A DNA stretch of 64,000 nt from Chitinophagales bacterium (GTDB lineage: Bacteria; Bacteroidota; Bacteroidia; Chitinophagales; UBA8649). The first letter of the stretch is position 1, and every line of letters starts with the position of its first letter. The notes beneath the pieces were generated by a model. The model worked only from the letters and a program-made list of their open reading frames with translations, searched no databases and was not told the origin of the DNA. The position numbers and the translations under genes were made by a program. The stretch covers positions 1 through 64,000 of the forward strand of contig JACJYS010000002.1 of the NCBI GenBank assembly GCA_020635995.1, given 5' to 3'. Below, piece by piece: positions 26,531 to 36,688 of this stretch.

Positions 26531-29149
26531 ATGAATCAAGATAAATATACACAAAAATCGCTGGAGGCATTAAGCTCTGCACAGCAGCTGGCTTATAATA
26601 ATGGCAATCCCAGTTTAGAAACCATACATCTACTTAAAGGTATTGAAGATGTAGATAAAGACGTTTTTCCATTCTTAATGGATAAAATGGGTGCCAATAT
26701 GCACTCCATTTCTCAAGAAATAAATAATCAAATAAATGCACTGCCCAAACAAAGTAATACTCAAGGGCAAGTAACGCCTTCAAGAGCATTGAGTAATGTT
26801 TTACTTAAAGCCAATAAAATAATGACCGATATGGGCGATTCTTACGTAAGTATAGAACACTTAATTTTAGCCATTATAGCACAAAATGATAATACTGCTA
26901 AAATACTTACTCAGTTAGGCGTATCGGAAAATAAAACTAAAAACGCCATAGAAGAACTGCGTAAAGGAAGCAAAGTAACCGACCAAAATGCAGAATCTAA
27001 GTACAATGCTTTATCAAAATATGCCTTAAACTTAAATGAAAGAGCAAAAGAAGGACGTTTAGACCCTGTGATAGGGCGAGATGAAGAAATACGCAGAGTA
27101 CTGCATATATTATCAAGACGTACTAAAAACAACCCTATATTAGTGGGAGAACCCGGAGTGGGTAAAACAGCTATAGCAGAAGGTATAGCCATGAGAATAG
27201 TGAATGGCGATGTGCCTGAAAATTTAAAAAGTAAAGAAATTTTTGCTTTAGATATGGGCTTACTTACAGCAGGGGCTAAATATCGTGGTGAGTTTGAAGA
27301 AAGACTAAAAGGTGTGGTAAAAGAAGTGCAGGAAGCTCATGGAGAAATTATACTTTTTATAGATGAAATACACACTTTAGTAGGTGCAGGAGCTACAGAA
27401 GGAGCTATGGATGCCGCCAATATTTTAAAACCCGCTTTGGCAAGAGGAGAGTTAAGAGCCGTGGGAGCTACAACCAATAAAGAATATCAAAAATATTTTG
27501 AAAAAGATAAAGCTTTAGAAAGAAGATTTCAAAAAGTAATAATTGACGAACCAAGTACTGAAGATTCTATTTCAATACTTAGAGGCTTAAAAGACCGCTA
27601 CGAAATGCACCATAAAGTAAAAATTAAAGATGATGCTATTATTGCAGCCGTTGAGCTTTCAAATAGATATATTACTGACCGCCAACTACCCGATAAAGCC
27701 ATAGATTTAATAGATGAAGCTGCCGCAAAATTGCGTTTAGAAATAGATTCCTTGCCTGAAGAATTAGACGAAATAGAAAGAAAAATTCGCCAATTAGAAA
27801 TAGAACGAGAAGCTATTAAAAGAGAAAAAGACGAAAAGAAAATAGAAGAATTGAATAAACAATTAGCCGATTGGAATGAAAAAAGAGATGCTTTTAGAGC
27901 CAAATGGCAAAAAGAGAAAGAACTTTTAGACAGTATTCAAGCAAAAAAGAAAGCTATAGACCAATATAAACTGCAAGCCGAGCAATACGAACGCAATGGC
28001 GACTATGGAAAAGTAGCAGAAATACGCTATGGCAAAATAAAAGAAAATGAAGACGAAGTAAAAACTTTAGAAGCTAAACTAAGTCAAATAAATGAAGATT
28101 CAAGACTGCTAAAAGAAGAAGTAGATAGTGAAGATATTGCCGAAATAGTTTCTAAATGGACAGGCATACCCGTAAGCAAAATGATGGAAACAGAAAGGGC
28201 TAAACTCATTCGTTTAGAAGATGAATTAGGCAAACGTGTTATAGGACAAAGAGAAGCTATAGAAGCCGTTTCTAATGCTATAAGAAGAAATAGAGCCGGC
28301 TTGTCTGACGAAAATAAACCCATTGGTTCTTTCCTTTTTATAGGTAGTTCGGGAGTAGGAAAAACAGAGTTGTCCAAAGCTTTAGCCTCTTATTTGTTTA
28401 ATGATGAAAATGCCATTATTAGAATAGACATGAGCGAATATATGGAGAAACATTCAGTTTCCCGACTAATAGGAGCACCTCCGGGATATGTGGGTTATGA
28501 CGAAGGCGGACAGCTTACCGAACCTGTGCGTAAAAAACCTTACTCCGTAGTTTTGTTAGACGAATTTGAAAAAGCTCATCCCGATGTTTTTAATATTTTA
28601 CTTCAAGTTTTAGACGAAGGAAGACTGACAGATAATAAAGGTAGAATTGCTAATTTTAAAAATACCATTATTATTATGACCTCAAATATAGGTTCAGACA
28701 TTATTCAAGAAAACTTTAATAATGCCAGCATGAAAGAGATGCCAGCAATCTATGCCGCCACTAAAGTGCAAGTTTTAGAACGATTAAAAAAATCTGTGCG
28801 ACCTGAGTTTTTAAATAGAATAGATGAAATTACTATGTTTGAACCTTTAACAAGAAGCAACTTAAAAGAAATAGCTCAGTTACAGCTAAATAAACTGAAA
28901 GAAAGATTAAATCAGCAAAATGTTAAGCTTGAAGTTTCTGACAAAGCCTTAGATTTAATAGCAGATGAAGGCTACGACCCACAGTATGGTGCCAGACCGA
29001 TTAAACGAATTATACAAAAAGACATTATCAACTTATTATCCAAAAAAATATTGGGTAATGAAGTTCGTGAGGGCTCAATTTTTATAATTGATGTTTATAA
29101 TGGCGAACTGATGGTAAGTTTAGACGTGAAAGCTGAAAAATTAGCGTAA
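26531..29149 (+). CDS. clpB: ClpB disaggregase (Hsp104 family)
   Basis: An 872-residue AAA+ chaperone that works with DnaK to resolubilise aggregates. Visible are the Clp_N domain (about 1-145), first AAA+ module with Walker A GEPGVGKT (about 205), the coiled-coil middle domain (about 390-530) and second module with GSSGVGKT (about 604) and IRIDMSEYMEKH. A TTG at 26471 lies in the preceding terminator, so the ATG at 26531 (MNQDKYTQKSLEAL) is taken as start. Confidence 0.95.
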   Translation: MNQDKYTQKSLEALSSAQQLAYNNGNPSLETIHLLKGIEDVDKDVFPFLMDKMGANMHSISQEINNQINALPKQSNTQGQVTPSRALSNVLLKANKIMTDMGDSYVSIEHLILAIIAQNDNTAKILTQLGVSENKTKNAIEELRKGSKVTDQNAESKYNALSKYALNLNERAKEGRLDPVIGRDEEIRRVLHILSRRTKNNPILVGEPGVGKTAIAEGIAMRIVNGDVPENLKSKEIFALDMGLLTAGAKYRGEFEERLKGVVKEVQEAHGEIILFIDEIHTLVGAGATEGAMDAANILKPALARGELRAVGATTNKEYQKYFEKDKALERRFQKVIIDEPSTEDSISILRGLKDRYEMHHKVKIKDDAIIAAVELSNRYITDRQLPDKAIDLIDEAAAKLRLEIDSLPEELDEIERKIRQLEIEREAIKREKDEKKIEELNKQLADWNEKRDAFRAKWQKEKELLDSIQAKKKAIDQYKLQAEQYERNGDYGKVAEIRYGKIKENEDEVKTLEAKLSQINEDSRLLKEEVDSEDIAEIVSKWTGIPVSKMMETERAKLIRLEDELGKRVIGQREAIEAVSNAIRRNRAGLSDENKPIGSFLFIGSSGVGKTELSKALASYLFNDENAIIRIDMSEYMEKHSVSRLIGAPPGYVGYDEGGQLTEPVRKKPYSVVLLDEFEKAHPDVFNILLQVLDEGRLTDNKGRIANFKNTIIIMTSNIGSDIIQENFNNASMKEMPAIYAATKVQVLERLKKSVRPEFLNRIDEITMFEPLTRSNLKEIAQLQLNKLKERLNQQNVKLEVSDKALDLIADEGYDPQYGARPIKRIIQKDIINLLSKKILGNEVREGSIFIIDVYNGELMVSLDVKAEKLA

Positions 29150-29168
29150 ATTTGTAATCAATAAAAAT

Positions 29169-29205
29169 AGCGGTTAGTCATATTTTTTTGACCGACCGCT
29201 TTTTT
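29169..29205 (+). terminator. Terminator between clpB and lon
   Basis: AGCGGTTAGTCA pairs with TGACCGACCGCT (one G-U, one mismatch) around a T-rich loop, followed by a T run. It separates two stress-protein genes into two transcription units. Confidence 0.75.
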
Positions 29206-29230
29206 ATCTAAAAAAAAGAGAAAATAAAAT

Positions 29231-31623
29231 ATGAGCTTTAAAGAACAAATGTTTCCAATTGATGATGATGCTGAGTTTTTACCCATTATTAATGATGAAG
29301 AAATAGAAGAAAATGAAAATGTAGATTTAAAAGACGCAATGCCCGTATTGGCACTACGAAATTCCGTAATATACCCCGGAGTAATTATGCCGATAACCGT
29401 AGGTAGAGAAACATCTATTAAAGCAGTTAGAAATGCTTATAGAAAAGATAAATTAGTTGCCGTTTTAGCTCAAACTAATGCTAAAGAAGAAGACCCCGGT
29501 TTTGACGATTTGTATCCGGTAGGTACTTTAGCCCGAATTTTAAAAATGCTAAAAATGCCTGATGGCACCAATACCGTTATTTTAAAAGGCGTTATAAAAA
29601 TTAAATTAACTCAAAGTGTAGAAGAAGAACCATTTTTAAAAGCTCATTTTGAAAAAATAGACGAAAAAAAACCTAAACAAACCAAACAATTCAAAGCTTT
29701 AATTTCTACTATAGAAGATACAGCTAAGGAAATTATAGAAAAATCAAACAACATACCTAATGAAGCTGTTATTGCTTTAAAAAATATTAAAAACAGAGAA
29801 TTTCTTATAAATTTTATTTCATCAAACATAAATAGTGGCGTAGCCGAAAAACAAACTTTATTAGAAGTAGATGATATAGAACTAAGAGCCAATAAACTAT
29901 TAGAGCACTTAAACAATGAAGTGCAAATGCTGGATTTAAAGAATAAAATTCAGGATAAAACCCGAGTGGATATAGAAAAACAGCAACGAGATTATTTTTT
30001 GCATCAGCAGTTAAAAGCTATTCAAGAAGAATTAGGACAAGAAAGCCCTGCTAAAGAGTTGGAAACATTAAAAGCTAAGGCTGCCAAAATGAAATGGCCT
30101 AAAAAAGTGGGAGAAAAATTTGATAAAGAATACGTTAAACTACAGCGTACCAATCCCGCTTCGCCAGATTATGCTTTAACCTTAAATCATTTAGAACTGC
30201 TTTTAGATTTGCCTTGGGCTACTACTACTAAAGATAAACTTGACTTAAAAAAAGCCAAAGAAGTTTTAGATAATGAGCACTACGGATTAGATAAAATAAA
30301 AGATAGAATTTTAGAATATTTAGCCGTACTAAAATTAAAAGGCGATTTAAAATCGCCCATACTTTGCTTTGTAGGCCCTCCGGGAGTGGGAAAAACCTCT
30401 TTAGGAAAATCAATAGCAACAGCTTTAGGCAGAAAATATGTGCGTATGTCGCTGGGTGGCTTGCATGACGAAAGTGAAATACGCGGACACAGAAAAACCT
30501 ACATAGGAGCTATGCCGGGGCGTATTATTCAGTCTATAAAAAAAGTAGAATCATCAAATCCTGTTTTTATTTTAGATGAAATAGACAAAGTAGGAAATGA
30601 TTTTAGAGGCGACCCAAGTTCGGCTTTGTTAGAAGTATTAGACCCTGAGCAAAATAGTACTTTTTATGATAATTATTTAGAAACAGAGTTTGACCTTAGC
30701 AAAGTTATGTTTATAGCTACAGCAAATAATTTGAGTTCTATTCAGCCGGCTTTAAGAGATAGAATGGAAATTATATTTTTAAGTGGTTATTCTGTAGAGG
30801 AAAAAATTGAAATTGCTAAAAGGCATTTAATTCCCGAGCAAAGAAAAGCCCACGGACTTAATGCCAATCAAGTAAAATTAAACAAAAGTGTTATTGAAAA
30901 CATTATACAAAATTATACCAGAGAAAGTGGCGTAAGAGATTTAGAAAGAAAAATAGCCGGAGTAATGCGTGCTATTGCTAAAAGAGTAGCCACAGAAGAA
31001 GTGTATAATATATCGGTTAAAGAATCAGATTTAGAAACATATTTGGGTATTTCGCACTTAAATATTAAAAAAGCTTTGAGCCAGAATGTACCCGGTGTGT
31101 CTATTGGTTTAGCATACACGGCTGTAGGTGGCGATATACTTTTTATAGAAAGTGTAAAATACAAAGGCAAAGAAGGTTTAAAATTAACGGGAAATTTAGG
31201 TAATGTAATGAAAGAAAGTGCTAACACGGCACTAACTTATTTAAAAGCCAATGCTTCTAAATTTAAAATAAGCGAAAAAGAGCTAAAAGAAAATGTAGTT
31301 CACTTACATTTTCCGGCAGGAGCCACACCAAAAGATGGTCCTTCGGCAGGAATAACTATACTTACAGCTTTAGCTTCTTTATTTACCGGCAAAAGTGTAA
31401 AACCCTATTTGGCAATGACAGGCGAAATTAGTTTGCGTGGCAAAGTAATGCCTGTAGGCGGCATAAAAAAAAAGTGTTAGGAGCAAAACGAGCAGGCATT
31501 AAGGAAATAATAATGTGCACCGAAAACGAAAAAGATGTAAAAGAAATTAACGAAGAATACATCAAAGGAATTACTTTCCATTATGTAGAAACCATGGACG
31601 AAGTTCTGGAAATAGCGTTGTAA
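29231..31623 (+). CDS. lon: Lon protease, interrupted by a 1-nt shift in an A run
   Basis: ATP-dependent serine protease with N-terminal substrate domain, Walker A GPPGVGKTS (about residue 382), Walker B FILDEIDK, and a Ser-Lys dyad: Ser705 in GPSAG and Lys746 in GGIK. The frame as read stops at 31480, right after GGIKKKC, in a run of nine A (31465-31473). One extra A restores VLGAKRAGIKEIIMC and a normal end at 31623, giving 797 residues. The run forms A AAA AAG in phase for a -1 slip that would also restore the frame. Sequencing error is the simplest explanation. Confidence 0.9.
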
Positions 31624-31633
31624 TGACAATTCC

Positions 31634-33401
31634 TTACATTCTTTCAGGCATATCTATACCCAATATAGCAAAACTGCTTTTTAAAGTATTAGCCACATAA
31701 GCAGAAAGTTGTAAACGGAAATTTTTAGTATTCTCTCTTCCACATTTAATATTGATGTGCTTGAGTAAAACTTGCTAAACCCTTTAGCTAATTCATAGCT
31801 ATAAGATGTTATCATACTAATATCAAAATTATTAGCAGATTGTTGTATTACGGGTTGATATTTATACAATATTTTAATCAATTCTTTTTCTTCTGCCGTT
31901 AAGCTAACTTTAGTTGTATCAATTTCCCCACAGTCTGTTTTCTTAATAAAGATTGAATACGCACATAGTTAAACTGCACAAAAGGACCTGTATCTCCTTG
32001 AAAATCAATAGATTCTTCTGGATTAAAAATCATAGATTTTTTAGGATTAACTTTAAGTATAAAATACTTTAAAGCTCCCATGGCTAATATTTTGTATAGT
32101 TTTTTGGCTTCTTCTTCAGTAAAATCTTCTACTTTGCCCAACTCTTCTGTATGTTTTTGAGCTGTGGCAATCATTTCCGCTATTAAATCATCGGCATCTA
32201 CTACCGTACCTTCACGGCTTTTCATACGTCCATCGGGCAGGTTTACTAAACCATAACTTAAATGATATATACCTTCGGCATAAGGTTTTTCCAGTTTTTC
32301 TAAAGTTAATTTCAATACTTTAAAATGGTAGTTTTGCTCGTCTGCCACCACATAAATAGAGTTGTCATAATGATAATCTTTATAGCGAGCTTCTGCCACG
32401 CCTATATCTTGCGTTATATAAACCGAAGTACCATCTGAACGCAACAATATTTTTTTATCTAAGCCTTTGTCTTCTAAATTTACCCAAACAGAACCGTCTT
32501 TATGTTGCTCAAATTTCCCTTCTTTTACTCCTTTAAGTACTTCTTGTTTCCCTTTCTCAAAGTAATCACTTTCTTTGTAATGTTTTTCAAAATCAACACC
32601 CAACGCTTCAAAAGTTTGTTCAAAACCATCATAACACCATTGGTTCATTTTTTCCCATAAAGCTTTGGTTTCTTTATCTCCTGCTTCCCATTTCAACAAC
32701 ATTTCTCGGGCTTGCTTCATTAGTGGAGCAGCTTCTTCGGCATCTTTTTTATCTACTCCATTTGCTATAAGTTCAGCTATTTGTGCTTTATGCTTCTTAT
32801 CAAACTCAACATAATATTTCCCTACAAAATGATCGCTTTTTATACCTGTGCTTCCCGGTGTTTCGCCATTGCCAAACAATTTATACGCCAACATACTTTT
32901 ACATATTGCTATACCTCTATCGTTGTATATGTTTACTTTGTGTACATCATTGCCTGCATAAGAAAGCAACTGTGCGGTACTATAACCCAGCAACATATTA
33001 CGTATATGTCCTAAATGAAGCGGTTTATTAGTATTTGGCCCACAATATTCTAATACCGTTGTGGTATTGTTTTTAGCTAAACTAAAGTCTGTTTTGATAC
33101 TGTTTTCATTAAAATAACTTAACCAAAAATCATTTGACAGCTCCAAATTTAAAAAGCCTTTTACTACATTAAAATCAGCAACTATCTTTAATTTATCCTT
33201 TAAGTAAGCTCCAATTTCTTGCCCTACTTCTTCCGGCTTCTTTTTGGCATATCTTACTAAAGGAAATACCACCACCGTTGTATCTCCGGCAAATTCTTTT
33301 AATGTTTCATTTAGCGATATATCTTCTGTAGTGAGTGCAACATTATATAAGTTTTGCAATGCGGCTACTACACCTTCCTTTATTTCCTTTTCAAAATTCA
33401 T
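31634..33401 (-). CDS. argS: Arginyl-tRNA synthetase, frame broken twice near the 3' end
   Basis: Class I synthetase. Seen are the HIGH motif as HLGH (about residue 129, in NTNKPLHLGHIRN) and the KMSKS-like GRMKSREGTVV. The open frame ends at 31899 after only 500 residues, but a missing A near 31936 and an extra AG near 31763 explain this. The other frames continue with LTAEEKELIKILYKYQP, ELAKGFSKFYSSTSILN and a final GIDMPERM, giving about 588 residues as usual. Loss of argS is normally lethal, so errors in the sequence are likely. It follows lysS by 2 nt and is convergent with lon. Confidence 0.9.
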
Positions 33402-33403
33402 TA

Positions 33404-35116
33404 TTACATTATTTTCACATAAAGCTTTTCTGCTTCTTTATGTACTTTAGCCAATCCGCTACTTGTTAGAGATTTTATGGCTTTATCCCATTTCTTATTA
33501 CTTAATCCCGTTATGTTTTTTAATTCGTCTAAAATACCGGATTCTAATTTTTCTAAATGCTTAAACACCAATTTAGCATCATCGCTAAGTTGTTCAAAAC
33601 CTTCATTTACTTTTTTCTTTTTCTCAGGTCGCATTTGTGGGAAAAACAGCACCTCTTGTATAGACGGATTATTAGTTAAAAACATAATTAACCTATCCAT
33701 TCCTATGCCCAAACCCGATGTTGGCGGCATACCATATTCTAAAGAACGCAAGAAATCTTGGTCTATAAACATGGCTTCGTCATCCCCTTTTTCAGACAAT
33801 TTCAATTGCTCTTCAAATCTCTCACGCTGGTCTATTGGGTCGTTTAGCTCGCTATACGCATTAGCTACTTCTTTGCCACACACCATTAGCTCAAAACGCT
33901 CTGTAAGTTCAGGATTATCTCTATGCTCTTTGCACAACGGACTCATTTCCTTAGGATAATCTGTAATAAATGTAGGCTGAATGAAATTTCCTTCACATTT
34001 TTCTCCAAAAATTTCATCTATCAGCTTGCCTTTACCCATAGTTTCATCTACTTCTATACCTAATTCCTCTGCTTTAGCTCTAATTTCTGCTTCGGTTTTT
34101 CCTGTTATGTCAAATCCTGTAAACTTTTTTATAGCATCTGTCATAGTAACACGAGCATAAGGAGCTTTAAAATCTATATTTTGTTCTTTAAATACAGCTT
34201 TTGAAGTTCCATTAACAGCAATAGCACAATGTTCCAATAATTGCTCTGTAAATTCCATCATCCAATTGTAGTCTTTGTAAGCTACATATATTTCCATTAC
34301 GGTAAATTCAGGATTATGGGTTCTGTCCATTCCTTCATTTCTAAAATTTTTAGAAAACTCATAAACACCTTCAAAACCACCAACTATCAATCTTTTTAAA
34401 TACAACTCGTTAGCTATACGCAAATACAAAGGAATATCTAAAGCATTGTGGTGGGTAATAAACGGACGAGCCGCAGCACCTCCCGGTATTGATTGCAAAA
34501 CAGGCGTTTCTACTTCCATATAACCACGAGCATTAAAAAACGCTCGCATAGCATTATACATTTTAGTACGCTTAATAAAAATATCTTTTATTTGAGGATT
34601 TACCACTAAATCGGCATAACGCTGGCGATACCTCATTTCTACATCAGTAAATCCATCGTGCACCACACCCTCACTATCTGTTTTAGGCAAAGGCAAAGGT
34701 TTTAAAGCTTTACTTAACAAGGTAAAATCTTTTACTCTAACCGTTTTTTCTCCTACCTGAGTTGTAAATAAAGTACCTTCTATGCCTACAAAATCTCCAA
34801 AATCTATTAGTTTTTTAAAAATTTCATTGTATTTGGTTTTGTCTTCGCCAGTGCATATTTCATCTCTATTAAAATACACTTGTACCCTACCCTTTTCATC
34901 TTGTAGCTCAGCAAAAGAAGCTTTACCTTGCACTTTTATAGACATTAAACGCCCTGCTATTTTCACAGCTTTATCTTCTTTATAATTGTTTTTTATATCG
35001 GAAGAATTACTATTTACTTCAAATAAATTGGCAGGATAAGGATTTACACCCAATTCTCTCAATTTTACCAGTTTTTCTCTTCTTACAAGCTCTTGTTCAG
35101 ATAGTTGTTGACTCAC
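33404..35116 (-). CDS. lysS: Lysyl-tRNA synthetase, class II
   Basis: An N-terminal OB-fold anticodon-binding domain is followed by the class II catalytic core: motif 2 FRNEGMDRTHNPEFT and motif 3 GLGIGMDRL. A C-terminal extension of about 70 residues after the core is present, seen in many Bacteroidota. A TTG at 35137 lies within the promoter box at 35135-35142, so GTG at 35116 (VSQQLSEQELVRREKL) is the start, giving 570 residues. It forms an operon with argS. Confidence 0.94.
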   Translation of the reverse strand: MSQQLSEQELVRREKLVKLRELGVNPYPANLFEVNSNSSDIKNNYKEDKAVKIAGRLMSIKVQGKASFAELQDEKGRVQVYFNRDEICTGEDKTKYNEIFKKLIDFGDFVGIEGTLFTTQVGEKTVRVKDFTLLSKALKPLPLPKTDSEGVVHDGFTDVEMRYRQRYADLVVNPQIKDIFIKRTKMYNAMRAFFNARGYMEVETPVLQSIPGGAAARPFITHHNALDIPLYLRIANELYLKRLIVGGFEGVYEFSKNFRNEGMDRTHNPEFTVMEIYVAYKDYNWMMEFTEQLLEHCAIAVNGTSKAVFKEQNIDFKAPYARVTMTDAIKKFTGFDITGKTEAEIRAKAEELGIEVDETMGKGKLIDEIFGEKCEGNFIQPTFITDYPKEMSPLCKEHRDNPELTERFELMVCGKEVANAYSELNDPIDQRERFEEQLKLSEKGDDEAMFIDQDFLRSLEYGMPPTSGLGIGMDRLIMFLTNNPSIQEVLFFPQMRPEKKKKVNEGFEQLSDDAKLVFKHLEKLESGILDELKNITGLSNKKWDKAIKSLTSSGLAKVHKEAEKLYVKIM

Positions 35117-35255
35117 GTTTACTTTAATTTTTAGCAAAGGTAATACTTAGCTCTTAATTCTTATAAAACTAATGGCGTATGCCTAATAAGTTTCATAATT
35201 TACTTTTGAAATTATTTTGTTCAAAAAATCGTTATTTTTGAAGAATCAATTTATA
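35106..35255. repeat. Direct repeat copy A: lysS start and promoter region
   Basis: 150 bp nearly identical to 35784-35922. It contains the first codons of lysS, the lysS -7 box, and the intergenic DNA up to the start codon of the first antitoxin at 35256. Candidate rightward boxes TACTTTTG (35201-35208) and TATTTTTG (35233-35240) also lie in it. Confidence 0.92.
35135..35142 (-). promoter_or_regulatory. -7 box of the lysS-argS operon
   Basis: TACCTTTG on the minus strand, 18 nt before the GTG start. This stretch is missing from the second copy of the repeat. Confidence 0.65.
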
Positions 35256-35486
35256 ATGCCCATGAATATTAAGGAAATGGAACATGAAAAATTAAATCTT
35301 ATTACTTGGATTGCCCAATTGCAAGATGCGAAGCTAATTCAAAAGCTAAAAAATTTTAGAACAGATAATTTTTCTATACCCCAATGGCAAAAAGAGGAGT
35401 TAGACAAACGAACTAAAGCTCTTGAAAATGGAACAATGAAAACTCGCTCTTGGGAAGAAGCTAAGAAAGAAATTTTTAAAAAATGA
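35256..35486 (+). CDS. Antitoxin of a ParE-type toxin-antitoxin module
   Basis: A 76-residue protein, helical and charged, beginning MPMNIKEMEHEKLNLITWI. It lies directly in front of a RelE/ParE-like toxin with a 4-nt overlap. The size, order and sequence pattern (a helical N-terminal part, then a partner-binding tail with WEEAKKEIFKK) fit small addiction-module antitoxins. The start abuts the end of repeat copy A, so the duplicated DNA supplies its promoter. Confidence 0.78.
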   Translation: MPMNIKEMEHEKLNLITWIAQLQDAKLIQKLKNFRTDNFSIPQWQKEELDKRTKALENGTMKTRSWEEAKKEIFKK

Positions 35487-35776
35487 GGTACTTATTAGAG
35501 ATTGGTACAGAAGCTGAAAATGATATTTCTGAATCCTTTCTTTGGTATGAAGAACAACAAAGTGGTTTAGGCAATAAATTTGAACGAGTAATTACTGACT
35601 TATTAGCTGATATACAAAGAAATCCCCTTGCTTTTCAAAAAAGATATAAAAATATTAGAATTGCTTTTTCACAGAAATTCTCTTTTGGTATTCATTTTAT
35701 AGTAAAAGAAAATATTATTACTATTATTGCTGTTTTTCATACATCAAGAAATCCTAAGTTGTGGGTTAAAAGATAA
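35483..35776 (+). CDS. RelE/ParE-family toxin
   Basis: A 97-residue toxin with the ParE pattern: an N-terminal helix pair (EAENDISESFLWYEEQQSGLGNKF), then strands FSFGIHFIVKENIITIIAVFHTSRNPKLW. This fits the ParE/RelE superfamily, members of which block gyrase or cleave mRNA; the target cannot be told here. The ATGA overlap with the antitoxin indicates coupling. Confidence 0.87.
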   Translation: MRYLLEIGTEAENDISESFLWYEEQQSGLGNKFERVITDLLADIQRNPLAFQKRYKNIRIAFSQKFSFGIHFIVKENIITIIAVFHTSRNPKLWVKR

Positions 35777-35783
35777 TTAAAAC

Positions 35784-35922
35784 TGTTGACTCACGTTTAC
35801 TTTAATTTTTAGCATAGCCGTTAATTCTTATAAAACTAATGACGTATGCCTAATAAGTTTCATAATTTACTTTTGAAATTATTTTGTTCAAAAAATCGTT
35901 ATTTTTGAAGAATCAATTTATA
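35784..35922. repeat. Direct repeat copy B: relic of the lysS promoter region
   Basis: 139 bp matching 35106-35255 with very few substitutions and one internal replacement (AGGTAATACTTAGCTC reduced to TAGCCG), which removes the lysS -7 box. It retains the first bases of the lysS coding sequence with no gene attached, and leads into the second antitoxin, whose ATG is at 35928. Confidence 0.9.
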
Positions 35923-35927
35923 TACTT

Positions 35928-36155
35928 ATGGATATTAAGTTAGAAAAAGATAATATAATTAAGCGGTTTGAAAAAATTAACGACATTGATTTAATTAAAG
36001 CAGTTAAAAGTTTATTAGACTTTGGTCTAAAAAGGAATTCTAAAAAAAAGAAAGAATTATCTAAGTTTTTTGGCATTATGAATGAAGATGAAGCTAATGA
36101 ATTTGACCGTATCATTAATGATGGCTGTGAAAATATAGATAAGAATGAGTGGTGA
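35928..36155 (+). CDS. Antitoxin of a VapC-type module
   Basis: A 75-residue helical protein (MDIKLEKDNIIKRFEKINDI) overlapping the PIN-domain toxin gene by 11 nt. Its N terminus resembles that of the antitoxin at 35256 (MDIK/MNIK followed by a helix ending in LLDF/LKNF), while the C-terminal half differs, as expected for a part that binds a different toxin. Homology between the two is suggestive, not proven. Confidence 0.78.
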   Translation: MDIKLEKDNIIKRFEKINDIDLIKAVKSLLDFGLKRNSKKKKELSKFFGIMNEDEANEFDRIINDGCENIDKNEW

Positions 36156-36543
36156 TAATTCTTTGATATTAGATACAAATGTTGTTATTGAAATTTTTAA
36201 AGGGAACAAAAAAGTAAAGGAATTATTTGAGCAAGACTATAATTTATTTATCCCTGCTACAGTTATTGGCGAACTTTATTATGGCTGTTATAATTCTAAA
36301 AATCCAAAAAAACATTTTAACCAAATTAATGAATTTATAACAGAACTAAATATTTTAAACACAAACGAAGAAGTTTGTATTTCATACGGAAAAATTAAAA
36401 CATCTTTAAAAAAGAAAGGAACTCCTATACCAGAAAATGATATTTGGATTGCAGCTTTTTCTAAAGCTAACAATATCTTACTATTTAGTTTTGATTCACA
36501 TTTTGATTTTATTCCAGATTTTAAATATCTAAAATCTCTTTAA
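36145..36543 (+). CDS. VapC-like PIN-domain ribonuclease toxin
   Basis: A 132-residue PIN-domain protein. Acidic active-site residues are visible in LILDTNV, IGELYYG, PENDIWIAA and FSFDSHFD. VapC toxins are Mg2+-dependent RNases, often cutting tRNA or rRNA. It is paired with the upstream antitoxin. Confidence 0.9.
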   Translation: MSGDNSLILDTNVVIEIFKGNKKVKELFEQDYNLFIPATVIGELYYGCYNSKNPKKHFNQINEFITELNILNTNEEVCISYGKIKTSLKKKGTPIPENDIWIAAFSKANNILLFSFDSHFDFIPDFKYLKSL

Positions 36544-36654
36544 GCTATTTAATTTGCTTTATTGAACTGCTACTATTATTTCTTACAAAATAATAGAACG
36601 CACAATTGGCTTTATACAAAATTTACAACAATGAAAAAATAGCCTTATTGTTTG

Positions 36655-36662
36655 TACTTTTG
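36655..36662 (+). promoter_or_regulatory. -7 box of the HerA-like gene
   Basis: TACTTTTG, 26 nt before the ATG at 36689. No clear -33 TTG is seen. Confidence 0.5.
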
Positions 36663-36688
36663 TAGTCTATACAAATAATACTGAGTTT

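Noticed and set aside
31681..31881. Separate small gene downstream of argS
   Set aside because: Its sequence is the C-terminal part of ArgS in a shifted frame.
35106..35922. The ~150-bp repeat pair as terminal repeats of an insertion sequence
   Set aside because: They are direct, contain lysS promoter DNA, and no transposase lies between them.
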